Source: Actinomycetota bacterium
Lineage (GTDB): Bacteria; Actinomycetota; Actinomycetes; Nanopelagicales; Nanopelagicaceae
NCBI GenBank assembly: GCA_003569265.1
Contig: BGON01000001.1
Coordinates: 1 to 64,000, forward strand
Length of the DNA stretch: 64,000 bases
Reading direction: 5' to 3'
Shown: in pieces, positions 53,484-63,912 of the stretch
Layout of the letters: each line of letters starts with the position of its first letter
How positions within the stretch are numbered: the first letter of the stretch is position 1
The notes under the pieces: model-generated
Told to the model about the DNA's origin: nothing
Seen by the model: the letters and a program-made list of their open reading frames with translations, nothing else
The model's database searches: none
Program-made: the position numbers and the translations under genes

Positions 53484-54603
53484 CCTCTGCACCTTGGCTT
53501 GGAAATGATGTAAAAAAGCGTGGTGACTTAAATCGTTTATCTGCAAAAGCCTTTTCAACTGCTGCAATTGTTTGCGCAGTATGTGAAGCTTTAATGAGCG
53601 CAATTGCACTTCCACCAAATCCACCACCCACCATGCGCGCACCTAATGCTCCCGCAGCAATTGAAGCATCCACTGCGCAGTTAAGTTCTGGGCATGAGAC
53701 GTTGTAATCATCTCGAAGCGATGCATGGGATTGATTGAGAAGTTGTCCAAGAGATATAAAATCCTTCTTTTCAAGAACCTCTACCGCATCCATAACACGT
53801 TTCATCTCAGTGACTGCATGGCGAGCTCTGCAGAATTCTGTTTCAGTAAGCAGATTGCGTGAAGACTCAAGTTGATCCAAAGTGAGTTCGCGCAAAGAAG
53901 CAATACCCAACTTGGCAACCACAGATTCACACGATGCTCGGCGCTGTGCATAACCACCATCGGTAAGTGAGTGATGGGCTTGAGTGTCTATGATGAGGAG
54001 TTCAAGACCACTAGATGCAACGTCAAAGGCGATATGTCTAGTTGTTAAGTCGCGGCAATCCAATAAAAGCGCAGAACCAGAGTGAGCCATGAGTGAAACT
54101 GATTGATCCATGATTCCGCATGGCACACCTACATAGTCATTTTCTGCTCTTTGAGTTAAGCGCGCTAAATCTTCTAATGAATGACCCAATGAAAAGAGAT
54201 GGTTAAGGGCGATAGCAACGCTGCACTCAAGGGCAGCAGATGATGAAAGACCGGCTCCGAGAGGAACATGGCCATCAATCATGATGTCTATGCCACTAGT
54301 TATTCCAAGAGACCAGATAACACCGAATGGATATCGCTCCCACTCACCTTTGAGCCCAGGCTTAATGGCATCAAGGTTTTGTTCTACAACTTTGTTTCTA
54401 CGCTGCATTGAGCTGATGCGCACTTTTCGATCATTGCGCACACGAATAGCAGCAAAAGTACGATCCTTGATGGCGAAGGGGAGGACGAAACCATCGCTGT
54501 AGTCGATGTGTTCTCCAATTAAGTTCACTCGGCCAGGTGCTGCAGCGATGATGTCTGGAGCAGCGCCAAATGCTTGTGCAAATCTCTTATCAATATCTGA
54601 CAT
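53467..54603 (-). CDS. galK: Galactokinase
   Basis: A 378-residue GHMP kinase with the galactokinase signature GRVNLIGEHIDYSDGFVLP (residues ~24-42), the ATP loop PLGAGLSSSAALECSVAI, and the C-terminal GARMVGGGFGGSAIAL. It phosphorylates galactose at C1. It is last in the operon galT-galE-galK, 7 bp after galE. Confidence 0.95.
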   Translation of the reverse strand: MSDIDKRFAQAFGAAPDIIAAAPGRVNLIGEHIDYSDGFVLPFAIKDRTFAAIRVRNDRKVRISSMQRRNKVVEQNLDAIKPGLKGEWERYPFGVIWSLGITSGIDIMIDGHVPLGAGLSSSAALECSVAIALNHLFSLGHSLEDLARLTQRAENDYVGVPCGIMDQSVSLMAHSGSALLLDCRDLTTRHIAFDVASSGLELLIIDTQAHHSLTDGGYAQRRASCESVVAKLGIASLRELTLDQLESSRNLLTETEFCRARHAVTEMKRVMDAVEVLEKKDFISLGQLLNQSHASLRDDYNVSCPELNCAVDASIAAGALGARMVGGGFGGSAIALIKASHTAQTIAAVEKAFADKRFKSPRFFTSFPSQGAEVSQRG

Positions 54604-54610
54604 GAATTAC

Positions 54611-55564
54611 CTAGCTAAGAGCTGCCAAAGTATCGGCAACCATGACATCAATTCCTCTAGTTGGGCTCCAGCCAAGTTTTGTCTTTGCTTTATTGATATC
54701 TGCAATTAGAACTGCAGGATCTCCGGCGCGACGAGGTGAATCAAGGGTTGGAATTTGATGACTGGTGGCCTTTGAGGCAGCAGCCACAACTTCTCGTACT
54801 GAATAGCCATCACCGCTACCTAAGTTATAGATCTCGTGGACGCCAGGTTGTAGTGATTCCAAAGCTTTGATGTGGGCATCGATTAAATCAACAACGTGCA
54901 CATAGTCGCGCACACAAGTCCCATCAGCAGTTGGCCAATCAGTGCCAAATATCTTTACTGGGTTTTCTTTGGTACTCCTTAAAACATTGGGAATCAAGTG
55001 TGTCTCTGGGTTATGGCGCTCAGATAACCAACCCCGCTTTGATTTAAGTGCACCAGCCACATTGAAATAACGCAGTGATGCAGCAGCAATCCCACGAGAG
55101 GCAGCCTCTGCAGTAATCATTTGATCAATCTCTAATTTAGTCGCACCGTATGGGTTAGTTGGCTTAGTAGGTGCGGTTTCTAGAATAGGTACGCGCTCAG
55201 GTTCACCATAAGTTGCAGCAGATGAAGAGAAAACTAACTTCGTCACTCCACTTTTGTGCATCTCATTGAGCAAATTACGGGAACCATCAACGTTTACTTG
55301 GTGATAGAGGTCAGGCTTTTCAACAGACTCACCCACAAGTGATTTACCAGCAAAGTGCATAACTGCATCAACACCAACAAGGGCTTGGGCTAAGTCACCA
55401 GAACTCAGCAGTGAGCCTTGAATAAAGCTCACATCTGCCGGGGCTGTGTCGGCATGGCCAGTACTGCAATCATCCAGGATAGAAATTTCGTAACCTAGCG
55501 AGAGCAAAACATCCACTGCAGTGGAGCCGATATAGCCAGTGCCACCAGTTACCAATACCCGCAT
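54611..55564 (-). CDS. galE: UDP-glucose 4-epimerase
   Basis: A 317-residue short-chain dehydrogenase-type epimerase: NAD-binding VTGGTGYIGSTAV at the N-terminus, the Tyr-x3-Lys pair in NPYGATKLEIDQM, and the RYFNVAGA and GDGYSVREVV blocks of GalE. It interconverts UDP-galactose and UDP-glucose. Its start overlaps the galT stop by one base. Confidence 0.95.
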   Translation of the reverse strand: MRVLVTGGTGYIGSTAVDVLLSLGYEISILDDCSTGHADTAPADVSFIQGSLLSSGDLAQALVGVDAVMHFAGKSLVGESVEKPDLYHQVNVDGSRNLLNEMHKSGVTKLVFSSSAATYGEPERVPILETAPTKPTNPYGATKLEIDQMITAEAASRGIAAASLRYFNVAGALKSKRGWLSERHNPETHLIPNVLRSTKENPVKIFGTDWPTADGTCVRDYVHVVDLIDAHIKALESLQPGVHEIYNLGSGDGYSVREVVAAASKATSHQIPTLDSPRRAGDPAVLIADINKAKTKLGWSPTRGIDVMVADTLAALS

Positions 55565-56676
55565 TACAAAACTACTTCACGCAGCTGCGCCGCTGATTGC
55601 TCAGGGCGCATATCCATAATGAATGCACCCATGGCAGATTCAGATCCAGCCAGATATTTCAATTTTCCAGGAGCGCGGCGCACGCTGGTGATTTGCCAGT
55701 GCAAGCGCAACACATCGCGACCAACACGAACAGGTGCTTGGTGCCATGCGGCGATATAGGCCATATCAATTCCAAAGACACCATCGAGGCGCTTCATTAC
55801 CTCAAGTGCAATAGGAGCAAATGCATCGCGGTCTTGATCTGTAAGCCCAGCTAAATCTGCAACTGGGTTAAGTGGTGCAACATGAATTTCAAAGGGATAA
55901 CGCGCAGCATAGGGAACAAATGCGATCCATCGATCATTGCGGGCGATGATGCGCTCTTCATCACGGATTTCACGAGCAACTACTTCATCAAATAAAACTT
56001 TTCCAGTGGAAGCTTTATATTTATTGGCTGCAGCTAACATTTTTTCAACGCGAGGTGGGATAAATGAATAGGCATAAATCTGACCATGTGGGTGCGTCAG
56101 GGTCACACCAATTTCTTCCCCGCGGTTTTCAAATGGTGCGATGTGCTCGATAAAGCTCTCTTGCGAGAGTTCGGCGGTGCGATCTATCCATGCTTCAAGT
56201 AGCACCCGCACGCGAGCAGGTGTTAAATCCTTAAATGCATTTCCATGATCTGCTGTAAAACAGATAACTTCACATTTTCCTGCAGCGCTTCCTAAATCAG
56301 TATCTGGCCCAACTTGATCCGGTAATGCCCAATCACCAGTTGGAGGGCGAAGAGAAGGGGAGCGGTTATCAAAGACAACTACTTCAAAATCAGATTCAGG
56401 AATTTCAGTTAAGAGTTCTCCTGTTGTTGGACAGAGCGGACAGAGTTCTTTGGGAGGTAAAAAGATTCTGCCTTGGCGATGAGATGCCATGGCAATCCAC
56501 TCATTAACCAGGGGATCGAGTCGAAGTTCGCCAATGGCTGGTTGTTCTTCCACAGGACGCGCATCTTTAGCACTACGGTTTTGGCCAGAAGTGTCGTAAT
56601 AGCGAATAGTGCGGCCATCGGCCATCTGGCGATCATTTCGAAGGATGCCAGCGCTTAGTTTTTTACTCTGCTCCAT
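55564..56676 (-). CDS. galT: Galactose-1-phosphate uridylyltransferase
   Basis: A 370-residue HIT-like enzyme. The N-terminal zinc-type LCPLCPTTGE and the catalytic His-Pro-His in VTLTHPHGQIYAYSFIPP are both present, as is HVAPLNPVADL. It transfers UMP between UDP-glucose and galactose-1-phosphate. It is first in the galTEK operon and divergent from the alpha-galactosidase gene with only 20 bp between the start codons. TAGAGT 9 nt before its ATG is a possible -10. Confidence 0.95.
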   Translation of the reverse strand: MEQSKKLSAGILRNDRQMADGRTIRYYDTSGQNRSAKDARPVEEQPAIGELRLDPLVNEWIAMASHRQGRIFLPPKELCPLCPTTGELLTEIPESDFEVVVFDNRSPSLRPPTGDWALPDQVGPDTDLGSAAGKCEVICFTADHGNAFKDLTPARVRVLLEAWIDRTAELSQESFIEHIAPFENRGEEIGVTLTHPHGQIYAYSFIPPRVEKMLAAANKYKASTGKVLFDEVVAREIRDEERIIARNDRWIAFVPYAARYPFEIHVAPLNPVADLAGLTDQDRDAFAPIALEVMKRLDGVFGIDMAYIAAWHQAPVRVGRDVLRLHWQITSVRRAPGKLKYLAGSESAMGAFIMDMRPEQSAAQLREVVL

Positions 56677-56696
56677 AGTGTCGTTACTCTACCTTT

Positions 56697-58799
56697 GTGA
56701 CTAAGCAAACTGCACTTCTGAGCGCTCCAACTTCCTCGTTGCTTATTGAGGTTGTTAATGGGGCCTTGGTAATTCGCCACTGGGGAGCCCCAATTCTTGG
56801 GGAAAACCATGACATCGCACTAGCTAGTCGAGTATCGATTGCAAATAGTTCATGGGATGAACCGCAGCTGCCAGGTTTGATGCGCGAGAGTTCACGTGGT
56901 TTCTTAGGCCGTGGATCATTATCTGGTCACCGCAACGGAAAAGCATGGTCAACTAAATTTGAAGTAACAGATTTTCTCCACCAAGGTAATCACTGCGTGG
57001 TAACTCTGAGAGATTTTCATGCTGAATTAGAAGTTGCAGTAAGTTTTGATTTAGATGCTTATGGAGTTCTTATTCAAAAGGCAACAGTTAAAAATATTGG
57101 AAACTCTGATTACATTCTCAATGAATTTATTCACTGGTTGCCATTGCCGCAAGAGGCAACTCAGACTTTAGATTTTGCAGGGCGTTGGTCTAATGAGCGC
57201 CAACCACAACGACGTGAGATTCAAATTGGCACATGGGTGCGTGAATCACGCGAAGGCAGAAGTGGTCACAACTTCTCTATTGCAGATATTGCTTTAACTG
57301 CGCAAACATCTTTTCAAACTGGAAGTGCTTGGGCGACAAGCATTGCATGGAGCGGTAATTCACATTATTTAGTTGAGCGGGGTTTTGATGGCCAACAATC
57401 AATTGGAGCTGGTGAACTCTTGCTTGCCGGTGAAGTGATTCTTAAGGCTAATGAGATCTATGAAGCCCCAGCTTTATATGCTGTGTATTCCAATCAAGGT
57501 TTAGATGGCATCAGTGCGGCTTTCCATTCACATCTTCGTGCACGTGAATTTCACCCAAAGCGTCCACGTCCACTGACTTTAAATATGTGGGAAGCGCTCT
57601 ACTTTGATCATAATGAGGCAAAGATAAGGGAGCTCGTTGATGTTGCTGCCGAAGTTGGTGTTGAACGCATTGTTTTAGATGATGGCTGGTTTCACTCTCG
57701 CCGCAATGACCGCTCGGGCTTAGGGGATTGGGTTATTGATCCTGCCGTGTGGCCTAATGGATTAACGCCAATCATTGAATACATCAATAGCAAGGGAATT
57801 GAGTTTGGTCTTTGGTTTGAAGGCGAAATGGTTAACCCTGACTCTGATTTATATCGTGCTCATCCTGAGTGGATATTGCATGAAGGTGATCGAACTCCAC
57901 CGCTTTGGCGCCATCAACTCGTTCTAGATCTTGGGCATGAAGATGCATATAAGCATGTCTTGGAACAAACCACTGCTGTGTTAGCTGCTCACAAGATTGC
58001 TTACATTAAGTGGGATCACAACCGTGTATTAGTTGATGCAGGGCATTTAGGTGTTGCTGGTGTGCGCCGCCAAACACAAGGGATTTATCGTTTGTTTGCT
58101 GAGTTAAAAAAGCGCCACCCTGGACTTGAAATTGAATCATGTGCTTCTGGCGGAGCGCGAATTGATTTAGGTGTTATTGATTATGTGGATCGCTTCTGGA
58201 CTAGTGATAACAACGATGCGCTAGAGCGCCAAACTATTCAGCGCTGGACATCCCAAGTTATCCCACCTGAAATGCTGGGAACACACATTGGACCAACTCA
58301 TGGACATCAAACTGGGCGCACATTAGAACTCTCAATGCGCGCAATAACTGCACTCTTTGGACATGCTGGTATTGAATGGAACATAACGCAAGCAACTGCC
58401 GAAGAGCGGGCAAATCTTGCTTCTTGGGCCACGTACTATAAAGACAATCGCGCTGTATTACACAGTGGAAAATCTGTTCGCGTTGATTATCCAGATGAGC
58501 ATGGATATCTATATGGAGTTGTTGCTGGTGATACAAAGAAATCAATATTTGCCTATGTTCAACTCACTCCAACTGTGGCAATTCACCCGGCACCACTTAA
58601 GTTTACTGGATTGAATGCAGCTGCCAATTATTCTATTAAGGTTGTATACCCAGCAGGCAAACCACGATTCATGTTAATCACCCCACCGCAGTGGATGGAT
58701 GGCATCACCATGTCAGGATCAGCACTTGCAACTATTGGAGTCAGTGCACCGATTCTTGCACCTGCTAACGCGGTACTGATCGAAATTACAAAGCTTTAA
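56697..58799 (+). CDS. Alpha-galactosidase, GH36
   Basis: A 700-residue GH36 enzyme: N-terminal beta-sandwich, TIM barrel with [19 protein letters not shown], nucleophile Asp in AYIKWDHNR, and acid/base Asp in [13 protein letters not shown], then a C-terminal beta domain. No signal peptide is seen, so it acts inside the cell on imported melibiose/raffinose-type galactosides, feeding galTEK. The start is GTG, 6 nt after TACTCT (leaderless). Confidence 0.94.
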   Translation: MTKQTALLSAPTSSLLIEVVNGALVIRHWGAPILGENHDIALASRVSIANSSWDEPQLPGLMRESSRGFLGRGSLSGHRNGKAWSTKFEVTDFLHQGNHCVVTLRDFHAELEVAVSFDLDAYGVLIQKATVKNIGNSDYILNEFIHWLPLPQEATQTLDFAGRWSNERQPQRREIQIGTWVRESREGRSGHNFSIADIALTAQTSFQTGSAWATSIAWSGNSHYLVERGFDGQQSIGAGELLLAGEVILKANEIYEAPALYAVYSNQGLDGISAAFHSHLRAREFHPKRPRPLTLNMWEALYFDHNEAKIRELVDVAAEVGVERIVLDDGWFHSRRNDRSGLGDWVIDPAVWPNGLTPIIEYINSKGIEFGLWFEGEMVNPDSDLYRAHPEWILHEGDRTPPLWRHQLVLDLGHEDAYKHVLEQTTAVLAAHKIAYIKWDHNRVLVDAGHLGVAGVRRQTQGIYRLFAELKKRHPGLEIESCASGGARIDLGVIDYVDRFWTSDNNDALERQTIQRWTSQVIPPEMLGTHIGPTHGHQTGRTLELSMRAITALFGHAGIEWNITQATAEERANLASWATYYKDNRAVLHSGKSVRVDYPDEHGYLYGVVAGDTKKSIFAYVQLTPTVAIHPAPLKFTGLNAAANYSIKVVYPAGKPRFMLITPPQWMDGITMSGSALATIGVSAPILAPANAVLIEITKL

Positions 58800-60283
58800 T
58801 CGACCCAATTCAAAGTTCGCTCAACTGCTTTCTTCCACTGCTTATAGCCGGCTTCGCGCACTTCTAGCGTTGAAGTGGGTGACCAGCGTCGTGATTGTTG
58901 CCATTGTTTTTTAACTTCATCTTGAGAACTCCAATAACCAACAGCAAGTCCAGCTGCATAGGCCGCACCGAGGGCAGTCGTCTCACCGATCAGTGGGCGA
59001 GTGATTTCAATTCCCATGATGTCGGCCTGCATCTGCATACACAAAGAGTTAGCAGTGATTCCACCATCAACTCTCATTTCATGCATTGGAACACCGCTGT
59101 CAGCAACCATTGCATCCATAACATCGCGAGTTTGATAACAAATTGCTTCAAGGGCAGCGCGGGCAAGGTGGGCTTTTGTCGCAGCCCGAGTTAATCCAAC
59201 AATTGCACCGCGTGCATCGCTGCGCCAATACGGTGCAAAGAGGCCTGAGAATGCGGGCACAAAGTAAACCCCTGCAGTATCAGTCACAGAAGATGCAAGG
59301 TTTTCTGTTTCTGCAGCGTTAGTAATGATGCCTAATTGATCACGCAGCCATTGGATTGCCGAGCCAGTGACGGCAACCGAACCCTCCAAAGCGTAATGTG
59401 CGGGCTGATTACCAAATTTAAAACAGAGGGTTGTGAGCAAACCATTTTTAGATCGCACGATCTCCGTACCAGTATTTAACAGAGCAAAGTTTCCAGTGCC
59501 ATAGGTTGTTTTAGATTCACCGCGTTTAAAGCAGACTTGCCCAACCATTGCAGCTTGCTGGTCTCCTAAGATTCCAGCGATGGGGATTGCTGTCCCAAAT
59601 GGGCCGTGAGGATCGGTGGATGCATACAGTTCAGAGGAAGATTTAATCTCTGGAAGTAAACTACGGCTTACTCCAAAGATATCTAGAAGCTCTTGATCCC
59701 AATCAAGGGTTTCAAGGTTCATGAGTAATGTGCGACTGGCATTTGTTACATCAGTGAGATGGACGCCACCACGAACTCCACCTGAAAGATTCCAGAGCAA
59801 CCATGAATCAATTGTTCCCATTCGGGTATTTTCACTATTTGCAGCAGGAACATTGTTCAAAAACCAGTTCATCTTGCTTCCAGCAAAATAAGGAGCAATC
59901 GTTAAGCCAGTCTTAAAGCGGATTGTCTGCTGTTGGGCATCAGTTAATGTTGAGAGAAAATCTGTTGTTCGAGTGTCCTGCCATACGATGGCATTGGATA
60001 GAGGTTGCCCAGTGCTTACATCCCAAACCACTGTGGTTTCGCGTTGATTGGTGATTCCAATAGCTGCTAAATCAGAGCCCAAGATGTCGGCCTGCTTGAG
60101 TGCGCCAGCGATAACTTCTTGAACGCGCTGCCAAATTTCAGCTGCATCATGCTCAACCCACCCGGGGTGAGGCATTATTTGGCGATGTTCGAGTTGGTGC
60201 TGGCCAATAACTTTGCCCGAGTGGTCAAAGATCATGAAACGAGTACTTGAAGTCCCTTGATCCAAGCTGCCGATATAAGTCAC
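58796..60283 (-). CDS. glpK: Glycerol kinase
   Basis: A 495-residue FGGY kinase: N-terminal [19 protein letters not shown], the [13 protein letters not shown] block, [12 protein letters not shown] and the C-terminal [17 protein letters not shown] with [13 protein letters not shown]. It makes glycerol-3-phosphate. The GTG at 60283 is preferred (GAAAGG upstream, family-like N-terminus); a GTG at 60301 would add six residues. It converges with the GH36 gene by 4 bp and is divergent from glpD. Confidence 0.94.
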   Translation of the reverse strand: MTYIGSLDQGTSSTRFMIFDHSGKVIGQHQLEHRQIMPHPGWVEHDAAEIWQRVQEVIAGALKQADILGSDLAAIGITNQRETTVVWDVSTGQPLSNAIVWQDTRTTDFLSTLTDAQQQTIRFKTGLTIAPYFAGSKMNWFLNNVPAANSENTRMGTIDSWLLWNLSGGVRGGVHLTDVTNASRTLLMNLETLDWDQELLDIFGVSRSLLPEIKSSSELYASTDPHGPFGTAIPIAGILGDQQAAMVGQVCFKRGESKTTYGTGNFALLNTGTEIVRSKNGLLTTLCFKFGNQPAHYALEGSVAVTGSAIQWLRDQLGIITNAAETENLASSVTDTAGVYFVPAFSGLFAPYWRSDARGAIVGLTRAATKAHLARAALEAICYQTRDVMDAMVADSGVPMHEMRVDGGITANSLCMQMQADIMGIEITRPLIGETTALGAAYAAGLAVGYWSSQDEVKKQWQQSRRWSPTSTLEVREAGYKQWKKAVERTLNWVD

Positions 60284-60349
60284 AAAGAGAAAACCTTTCA
60301 CAATTAAGTTAGGCTTACTCTACCCAGATGCAATGGAGAATCAACGCTT

Positions 60350-62023
60350 ATGTTCCTGTCACAGCTAAGCCCCCAGCAGCGTGATAGCGCCATTGCACAA
60401 TTATCGAGTGAATCCTTTGACATCTTAGTTATAGGCGGGGGAGTCACAGGCGTTGGGGCGGCCCTTGATGCAGCATCGCGTGGTCTGAAAGTAGCTCTAA
60501 TTGAATCCCAAGATTTAGCTTCTGGAACTTCGAGTCGCTCTAGCAAACTTATTCATGGTGGCCTGCGATATCTAGAACAATATGACTTTAAGTTAGTTCG
60601 TGAAGCACTCCATGAGCGCGAACTCATGGTTTCCACTTTATCTCCACACCTAGTTAAGCCAGTTGGATTCTTATTTCCGCTGACAGAAAAATTCAAAGAA
60701 CGCACATACGTTGGCGCTGGTCTTGCACTCTATGACGCCCTTCGGGGTTTTCAACGCGCCCTTCCTTGGCACAAACACATTGGTCAAAAGCAGATTAATG
60801 AGATTGCACCATCTTTGCGCCCGGATTTAATTACTGGAGCAATTAAGTATTTTGATGCACAGGTAGATGACGCACGGCACACAATGACTATCGCGCGCAC
60901 AGCTGCCCGCCATGGCGCAGTGATTGCAACACGAGTGAGTGCGCAATCTCTTTTGCGTGAAGGCAAGCGCGTTGTAGGAGTGAAAGCTAAAGATTTAGTC
61001 TCAGGAAAAACAATTAATATCACTGCAACAGCAACAGTCATGTGTGCTGGTGTTTGGAGCGATGAGCTGCATGCAAAGTTTGAATTAAAGCCAGGCTATG
61101 GCGTGACCATGAGTAAGGGTGTTCATATCGTTCTACCAGGCTCAGCAATTAAATCTAACGCAGGAATTATTCTCAAGACTGCGGTTTCAGTTTTGTTCTT
61201 GATTCCATGGGGAGATAAGTGGATTGTTGGAACTACAGATACTCCATACACCGGAGATCGAGCAGAACCTTATGCAAGTCGCGAAGATGTTCAATACATT
61301 TTGGATCAAGCCAATCGTGTACTCTCTCCTAAATTAGATGTTTCCCAAATAATCGGTGTTTATGCGGGCTTGCGACCACTGGTAGCAAACAACAAGGACT
61401 CCGCAACAACCAAACTCTCACGCGAACACACAGTTGATCGACCAGCGCCAGGATTTGTGAGTATTGCCGGTGGTAAATACACCACCTATCGAGTGATGGC
61501 TAAAGATGCAATTGATCGCGCGGTCATTGAACTTCGCGCCATTAAGCCTGAGTCTGTTACAGAAAAGCTTCCTTTAGTTGGTGCTGATGGCTACTTTGCA
61601 TTAGCGCAACAAATAGAGCGCTTAAGTGAATCTAGTGGCCTTGATGCCGACACTATTAATCATTTGCTCAATCGCTATGGGTCCATGATTAGCGAAGTTC
61701 TGGCACTTATCGAGGCAAATCCAAAGCTTGCAGCAAAAGTTGATAAGGATCTGCTTTATATAAAGGCTGAGATTGAATATGCGGCAAGTTATGAAGGAGC
61801 TCGAACAGTTGATGATGTTATTTCGCGCCGAACTCGCATTGCCTTTGAAGCCAGTGATCACGGTGTGCACTTAGCAGATGAGATTGCCGCAATTATTGCG
61901 CCAGTGCTTGGGTGGAGTGCAAAAGAGCAAAAAGCTTCCGTTGCTGCCTATGAGGAACTTGTGGATCGCGAACTTGAGGCACTGGATCAACTATTAGAGG
62001 AGCAGGAAAGCGTTAGTTCTTAA
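60350..62023 (+). CDS. glpD: Glycerol-3-phosphate dehydrogenase (FAD)
   Basis: A 557-residue aerobic-type GlpD: FAD-binding ILVIGGGVTGVGAALDAASR near residue 26, the SGTSSRSSKLIHGGLRYLEQ signature, and PWGDKWIVGTTDTPY. The C-terminal helical domain is complete. It passes electrons from glycerol-3-phosphate to quinone. GGAG precedes the ATG. It is divergent from glpK across 66 bp and forms with it a complete glycerol pathway. It converges with the GH25 gene by 11 bp. Confidence 0.95.
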   Translation: MFLSQLSPQQRDSAIAQLSSESFDILVIGGGVTGVGAALDAASRGLKVALIESQDLASGTSSRSSKLIHGGLRYLEQYDFKLVREALHERELMVSTLSPHLVKPVGFLFPLTEKFKERTYVGAGLALYDALRGFQRALPWHKHIGQKQINEIAPSLRPDLITGAIKYFDAQVDDARHTMTIARTAARHGAVIATRVSAQSLLREGKRVVGVKAKDLVSGKTINITATATVMCAGVWSDELHAKFELKPGYGVTMSKGVHIVLPGSAIKSNAGIILKTAVSVLFLIPWGDKWIVGTTDTPYTGDRAEPYASREDVQYILDQANRVLSPKLDVSQIIGVYAGLRPLVANNKDSATTKLSREHTVDRPAPGFVSIAGGKYTTYRVMAKDAIDRAVIELRAIKPESVTEKLPLVGADGYFALAQQIERLSESSGLDADTINHLLNRYGSMISEVLALIEANPKLAAKVDKDLLYIKAEIEYAASYEGARTVDDVISRRTRIAFEASDHGVHLADEIAAIIAPVLGWSAKEQKASVAAYEELVDRELEALDQLLEEQESVSS

Positions 62024-63626
62024 TCTGATTCGCACAACCATCTGCTGAAGGTTTTTTCGTTGGCTTCTTGGTTGGCTCTGGTGTAGGTGTTGGCCCTTGA
62101 ACTACGGTGAAAGTTACTGCTTGAGAGCTCTGCGCATGTGTTTGGGAAATATCGGTATAAACAACTGTTCCACTATAAGTTCCAGCAGGAACTCCCTTAA
62201 TAGCCAAAGTCCACTCACCACTTGTGGCGCGCACAACGGTTTGAACTGGTTTAGCTTTTGGCTCAGTTGCAGCGTCAAAGACAAGTTTTACCGCACCAGT
62301 CACAACAGGTGTTGAGTCAGGCCGCGTGACAGTTGTTTTAAAGGTCACCAATTTGTTTGTTGTGCTCGCCGATTGTGCATTGATAACCAGCTGAGTCGGC
62401 TCATTATTTGGCATCAAATCTACTAATGCCGGTGCCCAACTACCCTTAGAGAGATTGAGGAAATCTGATGCACTTCCTCTGAATATATTGAGATCCAGTC
62501 GAGTTCCTGGCACACCATATTTAGGTGCAATTCCACAGGATGTGTATTGCCAGATAGTCCATTGCGAATCACAGTTAGCGCCAGTCCATGAGTGAACAAA
62601 ACAACCGCCAGCTTTAATGCCTGGTTGATTGATGGGATTAAAGGGATCAATTGCATACTGTGCAAGCCAGAGAGGATATTGGGATAATTTGGCGCTCTTA
62701 TTCATTGAACTCTCTAGAAAGTTTGAATAGGAATAAATAATTGGAGTTCTTCCAGTCTTTTCTTTGAGAATTCCTAAGAATGTTTCTGCCCATAAAGTCA
62801 CTGCAGCGCGAGTGGCATATTTCTGGCACGCACCAGAAGAAGATACGCGCACACAATTATTCTCAAGATCGAGGGCATAGGAAAGATCTCTTTCGGTGTA
62901 ACCACCGATAGCAGCTAATCTCCACAACACTTTTTGGGCTTGGGCAGTTGCATCGCGGATAATTGCATCTGGATCAGTGACATCAGGCAAAATCGCATAG
63001 TGATAAAAGCCTGTGTAGAGACCAGCAGCTTGTGCTGCTGAATGATCCATAACAAGGTATTTAAGTGAGAGCGCATCTGCTTCATCTCTAGTATCAGAGG
63101 CTTTAATCATCACGAAGCGAAGTCCAGAGGCATAAGCAACTGAGAAATCAATAGCTTTGTCATTTGGATGTTGCCATCTGCTTACATCGGCCCCGTGAAT
63201 ACGACCACCAGGACCTAAGGATTCAACAACCAAGGAAGGATCAATAGTTGAAATCTGTGGCAGTTTCTTCATTGTGATAGTACGAATGGGGGAGTTTGTA
63301 ATCTTGCCTGAGATATTTACTTGAGCACGATACTTAATAGGAATATCAAATGAAGTTGCAACAGCCACAATTTTCCACGTTCCAGCTTTTGTCGTCTTAG
63401 TCATAAAGCGCGTGGTCTTCCATGCACCTGAGGTATTACCCTGGATTTTAACGCTTAAGCCTGAACGAGCCGGCTTTATGGTTCCGTAGAAGGTAACTAC
63501 TGATTCAGTAGCCGATGGAGTTTGTCGCAAGGAAAGAGTGAGTAAGCTAGTTGCCGCCTGAACCTGTGGCACATGTATTAGTAATAGGGTCAGTGCAATA
63601 GCGGTGATTGCAGCACGAATCTTCAT
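62013..63626 (-). CDS. Secreted GH25 lysozyme-like protein with Ig-like domain
   Basis: A 537-residue exported protein. A signal peptide (1-24, ending VQA) and an N-terminal beta domain (25-135) precede a GH25 muramidase domain (about 145-395). The latter has HGADVSRWQHPNDKAIDF, VMIKASDTRDEADAL, the catalytic-type ALDLENN, and TIWQYTSCG. A C-terminal Ig-like repeat (about 415-510) and a Pro/Lys/Thr tail with a terminal Cys pattern follow. It should cut or bind peptidoglycan outside the cell. Its ATG overlaps the stop of the upstream small gene (ATGA). Confidence 0.88.
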   Translation of the reverse strand: MKIRAAITAIALTLLLIHVPQVQAATSLLTLSLRQTPSATESVVTFYGTIKPARSGLSVKIQGNTSGAWKTTRFMTKTTKAGTWKIVAVATSFDIPIKYRAQVNISGKITNSPIRTITMKKLPQISTIDPSLVVESLGPGGRIHGADVSRWQHPNDKAIDFSVAYASGLRFVMIKASDTRDEADALSLKYLVMDHSAAQAAGLYTGFYHYAILPDVTDPDAIIRDATAQAQKVLWRLAAIGGYTERDLSYALDLENNCVRVSSSGACQKYATRAAVTLWAETFLGILKEKTGRTPIIYSYSNFLESSMNKSAKLSQYPLWLAQYAIDPFNPINQPGIKAGGCFVHSWTGANCDSQWTIWQYTSCGIAPKYGVPGTRLDLNIFRGSASDFLNLSKGSWAPALVDLMPNNEPTQLVINAQSASTTNKLVTFKTTVTRPDSTPVVTGAVKLVFDAATEPKAKPVQTVVRATSGEWTLAIKGVPAGTYSGTVVYTDISQTHAQSSQAVTFTVVQGPTPTPEPTKKPTKKPSADGCANQIKN

Positions 63627-63880
63627 CGCTCACTAATTTCAACATCAATAGCCAGCACGGATTTAATCGTTTGAATGAGAATCTGCTGTTGTTTTAGTCT
63701 TGTCTGTGAAAATTCATGAGAGTTTGAAAGTTTACGGGCATCTGAAAAATCTAAAGTAAGGGTCCTACCATCAAATTCAGCCAAGCGAGCATCAAAGAAA
63801 GCTAGCCATGAAATTCGATCTACTTCTAGAACTGCATCGAGGACTTCGTTCCATCGATGACGTATTTCTTGCAGTTCCAT
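63623..63880 (-). CDS. Small protein resembling the C-terminal domain of DnaX (gamma/tau)
   Basis: 85 residues: IRHRWNEVLDAVLEVDRISW, then an FDGRTLTLDF strand and a helix ending in IKSVLAIDVEISER. This pattern matches the small domain at the C-terminus of actinobacterial DNA polymerase III gamma/tau subunits (RWxxVLxxV...W...LTLAF). It stands alone here, coupled to the GH25 gene. It may be a split or duplicated DnaX domain or a paralogue with another role. No experimental function is known to me. Confidence 0.6.
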   Translation of the reverse strand: MELQEIRHRWNEVLDAVLEVDRISWLAFFDARLAEFDGRTLTLDFSDARKLSNSHEFSQTRLKQQQILIQTIKSVLAIDVEISER

Positions 63881-63912
63881 AGGCGCAAACTTTACCGATT
63901 AACTCTGCGCTG

